From contig CABROZ010000066.1 in NCBI GenBank assembly GCA_902472795.1, positions 1 to 11,603 on the forward strand: a stretch of DNA of 11,603 bases, given 5' to 3'. Below are positions 1 through 5,697 of this stretch, piece by piece. The DNA is from an uncultured Bacteroides sp. Lineage in GTDB: Bacteria > Bacteroidota > Bacteroidia > Bacteroidales > Bacteroidaceae. The translations under genes were made by a program, and so were the position numbers. The notes below the pieces were generated by a model. That model did no database searches. It saw only the letters and a list, made by a program, of their open reading frames with translations, and was not told where the DNA came from. Each line of letters starts with the position of its first letter. The stretch's first letter is position 1.

Positions 1-181
1 TCAGATACCCCGCCAACGACAAGTCGAGCGGCAGGCCGTGCCACATCACCAGCAGCCAGTCCTTCCACGAGACGTCGGCATACAACGAATGATAACAGAG
101 CATGAACAACGGCTTCTGCACAACGAAGATGCAGACGAACAATAGATATGTCTTGAGGAATGCGATAACTCTTTCTTTCAT
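1..181 (-). CDS. LTA synthase-type sulfatase / phosphoglycerol transferase, N-terminal fragment
   Basis: This is the first 60 codons of a minus-strand gene that leaves the window on the left. The ATG lies at 181-179. The visible protein begins MKERVIAFLKTYLLFV, followed by a hydrophobic stretch (about residues 8-28) that should be the first membrane helix, then a short loop containing YHSLYADVSW and a second hydrophobic segment starting near residue 42. The motif WHGLPLDLSLAGYL near the end is, from my knowledge of the family, typical of the membrane N-terminus of Bacteroides LtaS-like proteins. These carry several membrane helices followed by an extracytoplasmic alkaline-phosphatase-superfamily domain. 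The catalytic domain lies outside the window, so the enzymatic assignment is an inference from the N-terminus only. A terminator for the neighbouring gene and a -7 box at 228-235 suggest independent transcription. Confidence 0.6.
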   Translation of the reverse strand, partial: MKERVIAFLKTYLLFVCIFVVQKPLFMLCYHSLYADVSWKDWLLVMWHGLPLDLSLAGYL

Positions 182-227
182 GAGGGCTTTTCTGTCTATT
201 TTACACCTAAGAATCTGATATATCGGG

Positions 228-235
228 CAAAAATA
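228..235 (-). promoter_or_regulatory. Bacteroides-type -7 box for the LtaS-like gene
   Basis: On the minus strand this reads TATTTTTG, an exact match to the Bacteroides sigma-ABfr -7 consensus TAnnTTTG. It lies 46 bp upstream of the ATG at 181, just beyond the terminator of the ABC ATPase gene. No clear TTTG -33 element is seen 19-21 bp further upstream, so the call rests on the -7 box and its position. Confidence 0.45.
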
Positions 236-270
236 GGCTTTTTATTTCTATTTCCGGTCATGATGCAGGA

Positions 271-322
271 AGAAAAACGAAAAATGCCCTGTATCCGGAG
301 CATTACAACCCGGCATACAGGG
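271..322 (-). terminator. Rho-independent terminator of the ruvC-pullulanase-ABC cluster
   Basis: On the plus strand, CCCTGTATCCGG (287-298) pairs with CCGGCATACAGGG (310-322), giving a 12-bp stem with one bulged base and an 11-nt loop. Read on the minus strand, the hairpin starts 25 nt after the ABC ATPase stop codon and is followed by a T-rich tail (ATTTTTCGTTTTTC across 284-271). It separates this cluster from the LtaS-like gene. Confidence 0.85.
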
Positions 323-347
323 ACATCAGGAACAGTCTGCATCCGCC

Positions 348-1799
348 TTAATGGCGTTCCAGATGCAGACGATGGGTAATGGTAGAAGGCAGTTCGTTCT
401 CGTAGTGAGTAACCATGATCAGTGTCTTGTCGCGCCGCTGGCAGAAGGCTTCGATTACCTTCTTCACCCGCCGGCGGTTGTAGGTATCCAACCCATGCAA
501 CGGCTCGTCAAGAATCAGCAGTTCCGGGTCCTTCACAAAAGCCCGTGCCAGCAAGGCCAGCCGCTGTTCGCCGCTGGACAGCTGCAGGAACGGACGGTCC
601 TTCAGGGCAGCAATGCCGAATATGTCCATCCACCACTCGCAGGCAGCCATCTGATCTTCCTTGGGACGCTTGTACAACCCGATGCTGTCGTGCAGGCCCG
701 AAGCCACAATCTCGATGGCAGGCAGGTTCTTCAGATAAGCGCGGTGCATCTCGGGGCTGACGTAGCCGATGTGTTTCTTTATCTCCCAAATGCTCTCGCC
801 CGAACCGCGCTTGCGTCCGAACAGGCTGATATCGCAGGCATACGACTGGGGGTTATCGGCACACACCAGACTGAGCAGGGTCGATTTCCCCGCACCATTT
901 TCTCCACTCAGTGCCCACTTCTGGCCGCGCATCACGGTCCAGTCAAGGTCCTTCAGGATGGTACGGTCGCCATAACGGATGCTCACCTTGTTCAGCCGGA
1001 CTACCTCGGCGGAGTCGTAGTTGGCGTGTTCGTAGGGATAGTTCAGGATGCGTTGTTGCAGTTCGTCGAACGACTGGGGGGTGTCCTGCTCGCGGAAAGC
1101 CTTCAGATAGTCCTCCCGCGTCATCTTGGGACCAACCGTCCGGTTGTTGACGGGCACTACATGGGTAATGAACGAGGGGATGTCGTCGAGCATCGACAGT
1201 ACCAGCACAATCTGCAACGAAGCAAGCCGCGTCAGTTCGTCCAACAGATGGAACAGCAGATCGCGTGTAGCTGCATCGAGGCCGATGAAAGGATTGTCCA
1301 TAATCAGGATGCGGGGCGAAGTCAGCAGCGTCTTGGTCAGCTGGAACTTGCGCAACTCTCCGCTGGAAAGCAGGATGATTTTCTTTTCCAGCATCGGTTC
1401 GATGCGGAACAGGTCGAACAGCTGCTGCCTCAGGGCATCGTCCTTCACGGGGCCCAACAGGTCGCGCACCACGGGGGCATCGTCCTGATCGTGGGCATTC
1501 CAGCGTTGCTGGTAGTAATAGTTGGCATCGGCCGACCCGTATGTGTCGCGGAAAGCAATGTATTTGATGTTATCATAAACCGCTTTCGAAGCCGAAGGAG
1601 AAAAGTCGTAAGCCAATTCACCTTCGAGCAAAGGATATTTGCCGGTCAGCGTATCGACCAGCAGACTCTTGCCGGCTCCGTTGGGGCCGACAATGGCGAT
1701 GTGCTCCCCGTCCATGAAATCGAGTGAAACGGGACGGGCCAAACGCACAAGCGGGTTGCGTACGACGCCCCCCGCTACATGTATTGTATAATGTGGCAT
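348..1799 (-). CDS. ABC ATPase with two nucleotide-binding domains, ModF/PhrA-like
   Basis: A 483-residue protein with two tandem ABC ATPase domains, no membrane segment and no signal peptide, so probably cytoplasmic. Domain 1: Walker A GPNGAGKS (38-45), signature LSSGELRK (144-151), Walker B ILIMDNP (164-170). Domain 2: Walker A GENGAGKST (299-307), signature LSSGEQR (407-413), Walker B LLILDEP (427-433) and switch histidine in VTH (465). Domain 1 has Asn169 where the catalytic glutamate is expected and no switch histidine (LVLSMLDD), so only domain 2 appears fully equipped for hydrolysis. The arrangement resembles E. coli ModF (also called PhrA), whose exact role is poorly defined; a link to molybdate transport should not be assumed. 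I chose ATG 1799 (MPHYTIHV) because a frame extended upstream to 1991 would overlap the pullulanase. The start lies 14 bp after the pullulanase stop, implying cotranscription, and a terminator follows the gene. Confidence 0.85.
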   Translation of the reverse strand: MPHYTIHVAGGVVRNPLVRLARPVSLDFMDGEHIAIVGPNGAGKSLLVDTLTGKYPLLEGELAYDFSPSASKAVYDNIKYIAFRDTYGSADANYYYQQRWNAHDQDDAPVVRDLLGPVKDDALRQQLFDLFRIEPMLEKKIILLSSGELRKFQLTKTLLTSPRILIMDNPFIGLDAATRDLLFHLLDELTRLASLQIVLVLSMLDDIPSFITHVVPVNNRTVGPKMTREDYLKAFREQDTPQSFDELQQRILNYPYEHANYDSAEVVRLNKVSIRYGDRTILKDLDWTVMRGQKWALSGENGAGKSTLLSLVCADNPQSYACDISLFGRKRGSGESIWEIKKHIGYVSPEMHRAYLKNLPAIEIVASGLHDSIGLYKRPKEDQMAACEWWMDIFGIAALKDRPFLQLSSGEQRLALLARAFVKDPELLILDEPLHGLDTYNRRRVKKVIEAFCQRRDKTLIMVTHYENELPSTITHRLHLERH

Positions 1800-1813
1800 A
1801 TTATAGAAATAAA

Positions 1814-3814
1814 TTACTGATATATGATCATGGCCGACTGCGGCGCTACCGTCAGCGAGGGGCCATAGACTGTCGCCAACCCTTTTTCGTTGACTAAACC
1901 GTTCTGACAAACAACTGTATATTTGCCTTCGGGTACCGACAGGGAGGCTGACTCGCGGCGGGCATTCAGCACCACGATGATGTCTTTCCATGTATCGCCT
2001 CCGGCGTGGTCCTTCAGGCGGTAAGCCACGAGGTTCGTACCCTCGACGGGCAGGAACTCCAGATGCTTTCTTACCAGTTCGGCGTCACCCAGACGGAAGG
2101 CGGGATGATTGCGGCGCAGATGTATCAGCCCCTTGTAATAGGCAAATGCATCGGCATTGAGTGTCTTGCGATCCCAGTCGATGGCATTGATGGAGTCCGG
2201 ACTCTGATAGCTGTTGTGCACGCCTTTCTTATCACGCATCACTTCTTCACCGGCATAGATGAAGGGGACGCCCTGCGAGGTGAACACTGCCGTCTGTGCC
2301 AGCTTGTCTAAGCGTACCAGTTCTTCAGGCGTGATGCCGGGCACACTTGCCTTCAGACGATCGACGAGACACATATCGTCGTGACACGACACGTAGCTGA
2401 TCATCTGCGTAGGCTGTCCGGCCCAGGGAGCCTTGCTGTAATTCACCGAGTCGTTGTTGACCTGCGGATGCTTGACGGCACCAGCAATGCCAAACTTGAT
2501 GCTTTCTTCCCCACCCGGCAGTCCGGCCAGGAAAGCGCCTTGCTCGTTGTTGTTGAAAGGACCGCGGAGGGCATCGCGCATCTCGTCGGAGAAAGCAGCT
2601 ATGCCGGGCATCTTGTAAACATTGGCTTTCATGGCCAATGAATCTTCGGGCATCTGCGGTGCCGAAGCGGCCCATCCTTCACCATATATAAATATGGTAG
2701 GATCGACGGCCGAAGCGGCCTTACGTATTTCGTTCATCGTTTCGATGTCGTGGATGCCCATCAGATCGAAACGGAAACCGTCGATGTGATATTCGTTGAT
2801 CCAGTAGAGCACTGACTCGATCATGTACTTGCGCATCATGGGGCGGTTGCTTGCCGTCTCGTTGCCGCAAGCCGAAGCATCGGACAGGGTGCCGTCCGGT
2901 TTCTGACGATAGAAGTAGCCGGGTACGGTACGTTCGAAATTGCTTTCGGCTGTGTTGAACGTATGGTTATAGACCACATCGAGCACCACACGGATGCCTG
3001 CCTTGTGCAAAGCCTGCACCATTTGCTTGAACTCGCGGATGCGGACTTCCGGACGATAGGGATCGGTGGAATAGGAGCCTTCGGGCACATTGTAGTTCAA
3101 CGGGTCGTAGCCCCAGTTGTATTTGTTCTCATCCAGACGGGTCTCATCAATCGAAGCATAGTCGTACGAAGGCAGGATATGCACGTGCGTCACCCCCAAC
3201 TCTTTCAGGTGGTCGATGCCGGTAGCCTGTCCGCCGGGGTTCTTTGTTCCGGTCTCGGTCATGGCCAGGAACTTGCCCTTGTGCTCGATGCCCGATGAAG
3301 GATGTACGGAGAAGTCGCGGTGATGCACTTCATAAATGATAATGTCGGCAGGACTTGCCAGTGGCGGACGCTTGTCCTCGGCCCATCCTTCGGGATCGGT
3401 CTCGCGCAGGTCGATGATGGCAGCACGTTTGCCGTTCACGCCTACTGCCTTGGCATTGATACCGGGCGTATCGCCTTGCCACTTTCCGCCTATCTTGACG
3501 TTGAACGTATAGAACTTACCTTTCAGGTCTTTCTCCACTTTAGCCTTCCAGGTGCCTTCCTCGGCCTGTTCCATGCTGACGGTTTCGTAAGCATGTCCGC
3601 CTTCGCCAGCCTCGTAAAGCATCAGGCGCACTTCGTCGGCTGTAGGTGCCCACAGCGTAAACCGGGTTGCCTCGGGTGCATACTCCATCTCGGTCAGACT
3701 GCCGGAGCGAACCGGATAAAGTTCAAAAGAAGTGTATTCGTTCTTGGCCGGAGCACAACTGACAACTGTGGCCGCCGCTACTCCAATGATTACCAAATCG
3801 TTCAGCTTCACCAT
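1814..3814 (-). CDS. pulA: Type I pullulanase, GH13 family, predicted lipoprotein
   Basis: A 666-residue alpha-1,6-glucan (pullulan, branched starch or glycogen) debranching enzyme. The N-terminus (MVKLNDLVIIGVAAATVVSC) is a lipoprotein signal with Cys20 as the likely lipidation site, so the enzyme should be membrane-anchored and exported. Residues about 44-110 (ATRFTLWAPTADEVRL) look like a CBM48 domain. The GH13 barrel follows: the pullulanase signature YNWGYDP (232-238); region I DVVYNH (279-284); region II GFRFD with nucleophile Asp350; region III YGEGW with acid/base Glu379; region IV SCHDD with Asp479 as transition-state stabiliser. A C-terminal beta domain ends in MIIYQ. Region IV has HDD where many relatives have HDN. 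It lies between ruvC (43 bp upstream) and the ABC ATPase (14 bp downstream), not with SusC/SusD-type genes. Substrate preference cannot be read from sequence. Confidence 0.93.
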   Translation of the reverse strand: MVKLNDLVIIGVAAATVVSCAPAKNEYTSFELYPVRSGSLTEMEYAPEATRFTLWAPTADEVRLMLYEAGEGGHAYETVSMEQAEEGTWKAKVEKDLKGKFYTFNVKIGGKWQGDTPGINAKAVGVNGKRAAIIDLRETDPEGWAEDKRPPLASPADIIIYEVHHRDFSVHPSSGIEHKGKFLAMTETGTKNPGGQATGIDHLKELGVTHVHILPSYDYASIDETRLDENKYNWGYDPLNYNVPEGSYSTDPYRPEVRIREFKQMVQALHKAGIRVVLDVVYNHTFNTAESNFERTVPGYFYRQKPDGTLSDASACGNETASNRPMMRKYMIESVLYWINEYHIDGFRFDLMGIHDIETMNEIRKAASAVDPTIFIYGEGWAASAPQMPEDSLAMKANVYKMPGIAAFSDEMRDALRGPFNNNEQGAFLAGLPGGEESIKFGIAGAVKHPQVNNDSVNYSKAPWAGQPTQMISYVSCHDDMCLVDRLKASVPGITPEELVRLDKLAQTAVFTSQGVPFIYAGEEVMRDKKGVHNSYQSPDSINAIDWDRKTLNADAFAYYKGLIHLRRNHPAFRLGDAELVRKHLEFLPVEGTNLVAYRLKDHAGGDTWKDIIVVLNARRESASLSVPEGKYTVVCQNGLVNEKGLATVYGPSLTVAPQSAMIIYQ

Positions 3815-3857
3815 ACAATTACTTATTTACTGTTTCATTATTATTGTTCACTTGTTT

Positions 3858-4427
3858 CTATCCTTTCACCTTATCGGGATTCTTGGCGATGAAGTCTTTC
3901 CAGCCGTGATAGCTCTTCTCCACCGTCGGACGCCCCATTTGCAGATAGTGGCAATAGGCGGCTGCCAGGCCGTCGGTTGCATCCATGAAGGTAGGCATGT
4001 CGGCCTTGCTGAAGTGCAACATGCGTTGCAGCATGTCGGCCACCTGCTCTTTCGAAGCCTGCCCGTTGCCCGTGATGGCCATCTTAATCTTCAGCGGGGC
4101 ATATTCCGTAATGGGGATGTCACGGCTCAACGCTGCCGCCATGGCCACGCCCTGCGCCCGTCCCAACTTCAGCATGGACTGTACGTTCTTGCCGAAGAAA
4201 GGCGCTTCGATGGCCATTTCGTCGGGCAAATAGCTCTCGATGATGCTCAACACCCGCTCGTGGATATGACGCAGTTTCAAGTAATGGTCGGCAAACTTGC
4301 GCAGGTCGATGATGCCCATGGCTATCATTTCGGGCTTGACACCCGCCACTCGCAAAACGCCATACCCCATGATGGTGGTACCCGGGTCGATGCCCAGGAT
4401 GATTTTTTCCTTTACCGGCTGTATCAC
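3858..4427 (-). CDS. ruvC: Crossover junction endodeoxyribonuclease RuvC
   Basis: The Holliday junction resolvase that cuts four-way junctions after branch migration by RuvAB during homologous recombination and repair. It has 189 residues, close to the usual 160-190. The acidic catalytic set is intact: Asp14 in GIDPGT, Glu74 in AIEAPF, and Asp149 with Asp152 in MDATDG, matching Asp7/Glu66/Asp138/Asp141 of E. coli RuvC. The motif FFGKNVQSMLKLGRAQG (77-93) is also family-typical. The start is GTG at 4427. It must lie this far upstream because the next in-frame ATG falls after Asp14. The GTG overlaps the TGA stop of the DUF4286 gene (GTGA), which suggests translational coupling. The last dozen residues (KNPDKVKG end) are a short C-terminal tail beyond the nuclease fold. 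Neither ruvA nor ruvB is in the window. Confidence 0.95.
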   Translation of the reverse strand: MIQPVKEKIILGIDPGTTIMGYGVLRVAGVKPEMIAMGIIDLRKFADHYLKLRHIHERVLSIIESYLPDEMAIEAPFFGKNVQSMLKLGRAQGVAMAAALSRDIPITEYAPLKIKMAITGNGQASKEQVADMLQRMLHFSKADMPTFMDATDGLAAAYCHYLQMGRPTVEKSYHGWKDFIAKNPDKVKG

Positions 4428-4726
4428 ACGATTACCTCCATCAGTGTAGGAAAGCCCACGACCTTGTCCTTGAACAGTTTCATCATCTCTTCATTCAGTT
4501 TCACTCCCTGCTCCAGGTGCCAGCGATGCAGGCTGGCGGAATCGTCCACCTCGAACTGTACGGAATAGCAGTTTCCTTCGTCGCGATGGCTCAGAATGCG
4601 GGTAATGCGCGGTGAGCGCAAGACTCCTGCCTTTTCCACTTCGGGCAAGTAATATTCCTGCATCCAAATCAGGAAATACTTCTCCTGCCCGTCTTCCACA
4701 TGATAGGTTGTATTATAGATCAGCAT
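4424..4726 (-). CDS. DUF4286 family protein
   Basis: A 100-residue protein of unknown function. It begins MLIYNTTYHVEDGQEKYF and contains WMQEYYLPEVEK, LRSPRITRILSH, YSVQFEVDD and GFPTLMEVIV, which I recognise as the conserved pattern of DUF4286, a small family common in Bacteroidetes with a ferredoxin-like or dimeric alpha-beta barrel appearance. There is no signal peptide or membrane helix, so it is probably cytoplasmic. I prefer the ATG at 4726, preceded by a purine-rich AAGAAAAAA stretch, over an in-frame ATG at 4780. The longer start would add 18 lysine-rich residues (EKIKKK), would begin upstream of the candidate -7 box at 4750-4757, and would break the family's usual length. The gene heads the minus-strand cluster and overlaps ruvC by 4 bp. 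No biochemical role can be given. Confidence 0.85.
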   Translation of the reverse strand: MLIYNTTYHVEDGQEKYFLIWMQEYYLPEVEKAGVLRSPRITRILSHRDEGNCYSVQFEVDDSASLHRWHLEQGVKLNEEMMKLFKDKVVGFPTLMEVIV

Positions 4727-4749
4727 AACTTTTTTCTTAATTTTCTCCG

Positions 4750-4757
4750 CAAACATA
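4750..4757 (-). promoter_or_regulatory. -7 box for the DUF4286-ruvC-pulA-ABC cluster
   Basis: On the minus strand this reads TATGTTTG, an exact TAnnTTTG match, 23 bp upstream of the DUF4286 ATG at 4726. It faces away from the tRNA promoter on the other strand. No convincing -33 TTTG is visible. Confidence 0.5.
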
Positions 4758-4780
4758 GCAATTATTTCAGAATTATGCAT

Positions 4781-4788
4781 TATATTTG
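4781..4788 (+). promoter_or_regulatory. -7 box for tRNA-Ala
   Basis: TATATTTG matches TAnnTTTG exactly and lies 52 bp upstream of the mature tRNA 5' end, so the precursor would carry a leader of about 45 nt. The leader holds two AACGTT hexamers (4807-4812 and 4818-4823) starting 11 bp apart, which can also fold as a small hairpin. No clear -33 element is seen. Confidence 0.5.
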
Positions 4789-4840
4789 CACCGTCAAAAA
4801 CGAGAAAACGTTCCGCAAACGTTGAAATAATGACAAAATC

Positions 4841-4914
4841 GGGGTATTAGCTCATCTGGCTAGAGCGCGACACTGGCAGTGTCGAGGTGAGCGGTTCGAG
4901 TCCGCTATGCTCCA
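4841..4914 (+). tRNA. tRNA-Ala, anticodon GGC
   Basis: A 74-nt cloverleaf can be drawn by eye. The acceptor stem pairs GGGGTAT with ATGCTCC, the D stem pairs GCTC with GAGC, the anticodon stem pairs CGACA with TGTCG around the loop CTGGCAG (anticodon GGC), and the T stem pairs AGCGG with CCGCT around TTCGAGT. The third acceptor pair is G3:U70, the identity element for alanyl-tRNA synthetase, which agrees with the anticodon. Discriminator base A73 is at 4914. The genomic sequence that follows is CACCA rather than CCA, so the 3' CCA end probably has to be added after transcription. The tRNA has its own -7 box and terminator and appears to be a single-gene unit. Confidence 0.97.
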
Positions 4915-4918
4915 CACC

Positions 4919-4956
4919 AAGAGGATGTATCAAGCGATGCATCCTCTTTTCTTTTT
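4919..4956 (+). terminator. Rho-independent terminator after tRNA-Ala
   Basis: AAGAGGATGTATC (4919-4931) pairs with GATGCATCCTCTT (4936-4948), a 13-bp stem with one T-G wobble and an AAGC loop, followed by the tract TTTTCTTTTT. It starts 5 nt after the mature tRNA end. Confidence 0.9.
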
Positions 4957-5650
4957 CTATCCTCCCCCGAAGAGGACTCTCACCGCCAACTTTCAAAATG
5001 ACACTTTGCTTTCCCTAAGCCGCGAGAATCGAATATTTCCGCCCGACGGACGAGACGAACGGAATTTTGTAAGAAGAAATCCGCATTGTTCTGAGCCTGA
5101 GAACGATAGCGAAATATTTACAGATGAAATAGAAAAGAAAGATTCCCGATACACGGCCGAAACCATGTTATCGGACAGGAAAAGCCATGTTTCCGGAGAG
5201 GAAAAGCCATGTAGCCGAGCATCACAAGCATTGTTCGTGTCCCACACAAGCATTCTTCGCGTTCCGCACAAGCATTGTTCAGGCTCCGCGCAAGCATTAA
5301 TAAGCGAAAAAAGAAGCAAAAAACGCATTCCAGGCGTATATTCATGCAATTTCGCAAACAATCTTCACCCGTTTCCCACTTTTCAGCCCTCTTTTCGAAA
5401 AACGGTGCGTCAGCTTATACCGCCCAAAATCCGCTTTCCGATAGATAATTCCCGAAATGACTGACAAAACGACAACGCCACCCAAACAACCGTACAGCCG
5501 CGCTCCACTCACATCAGCCACCCAAACAGCACAGGCACCGGCAACGACAACCACCGCCCACACCCCGACACACTCCACACACGTCGGCCTAACTTCTGCC
5601 GCTTGCGCAAAATTAACGGCCCCAAGACAAACTATATCCTAATAAAATTG
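4957..5650. other. Gene-poor intergenic region between tRNA-Ala and pheS
   Basis: About 700 bp without a convincing gene. From 4957 to about 5156 I see nothing recognisable apart from a short hairpin-forming GTTCT...AGAAC at 5087-5103. From 5157 to 5310 there is a 22-bp tandem array (separate entry). From 5311 to 5460 the sequence starts A-rich (AAGCGAAAAAAG) and then becomes mixed. From about 5460 to 5590 the plus strand is strongly C/A-rich and G-poor. Open frames exist on both strands. The plus-strand ones are low-complexity, Thr/Pro/Ala-rich translations. A minus-strand frame 5342-5578 (GTG start, 78 residues) has two hydrophobic stretches but no recognised family; it is treated as a finding and not as a gene. 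Confidence 0.6.
5157..5310. repeat. Degenerate tandem array of seven 22-bp units
   Basis: Seven units start at 5157, 5179, 5201, 5223, 5245, 5267 and 5289, exactly 22 bp apart with no spacers. Units 1-3 share an AA(A/G)CCATGT core (GAAAAGCCATGT in units 2 and 3). Units 4-6 share CACAAGCATT followed by GTTC or CTTC and a C/G-rich tail, and unit 7 keeps only GCAAGCATT. The two sub-types align to each other at about 13 of 22 positions, with AAGC and TGTT in common, so they look like one family that diverged. The period is not a multiple of three and no reading frame repeats at the peptide level, so the array is probably non-coding. It is not a CRISPR array because there are no unique spacers. 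A 22-bp period is about two helical turns, which would place any bound proteins on one face of the DNA. Confidence 0.75.
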
Positions 5651-5658
5651 TATCTTTG
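5651..5658 (+). promoter_or_regulatory. -7 box for pheS
   Basis: TATCTTTG matches TAnnTTTG exactly, 39 bp upstream of the pheS ATG, giving a leader of roughly 30-35 nt. The leader contains TTTAGGAATAAAAT, whose AGGA is a weak ribosome-binding candidate. No -33 TTTG is seen at the usual spacing. Confidence 0.6.
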
Positions 5659-5697
5659 CATCGTTTTTTACTTTAGGAATAAAATAAAATTATACAT

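Noticed and set aside
351..1727. A 458-codon open frame on the plus strand
   Set aside because: It lies exactly antisense to the two-domain ABC ATPase, whose motifs are unmistakable. The antisense translation has no recognisable domain and is a shadow of the GC-rich coding sequence.
1800..1991. Longer start for the ABC ATPase at 1991
   Set aside because: It would add 64 residues overlapping the pullulanase C-terminus. The added residues do not resemble an ABC domain, and an ATG 14 bp after the pullulanase stop fits better.
3732..4568. A 278-codon plus-strand frame
   Set aside because: It runs antisense across pulA, ruvC and DUF4286 and shows no domain.
4841..4914. Integration site of a mobile element at tRNA-Ala
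   Set aside because: tRNA 3' ends are common attachment sites, but I see no repeat of the tRNA 3' end elsewhere in the window and no integrase gene.
5157..5310. CRISPR array
   Set aside because: The units are directly adjacent at 22 bp with no unique spacers, the repeats are degenerate, and no cas gene is present.
4907..5464. A 185-codon plus-strand frame beginning in the tRNA end
   Set aside because: It starts inside tRNA-Ala, passes through its terminator and the 22-bp repeats, and has no plausible ribosome-binding site or protein character.
5457..5642. A 61-codon plus-strand frame rich in Thr, Pro and Ala
   Set aside because: The composition follows directly from the C/A-rich DNA; there is no signal, domain or start-site support.
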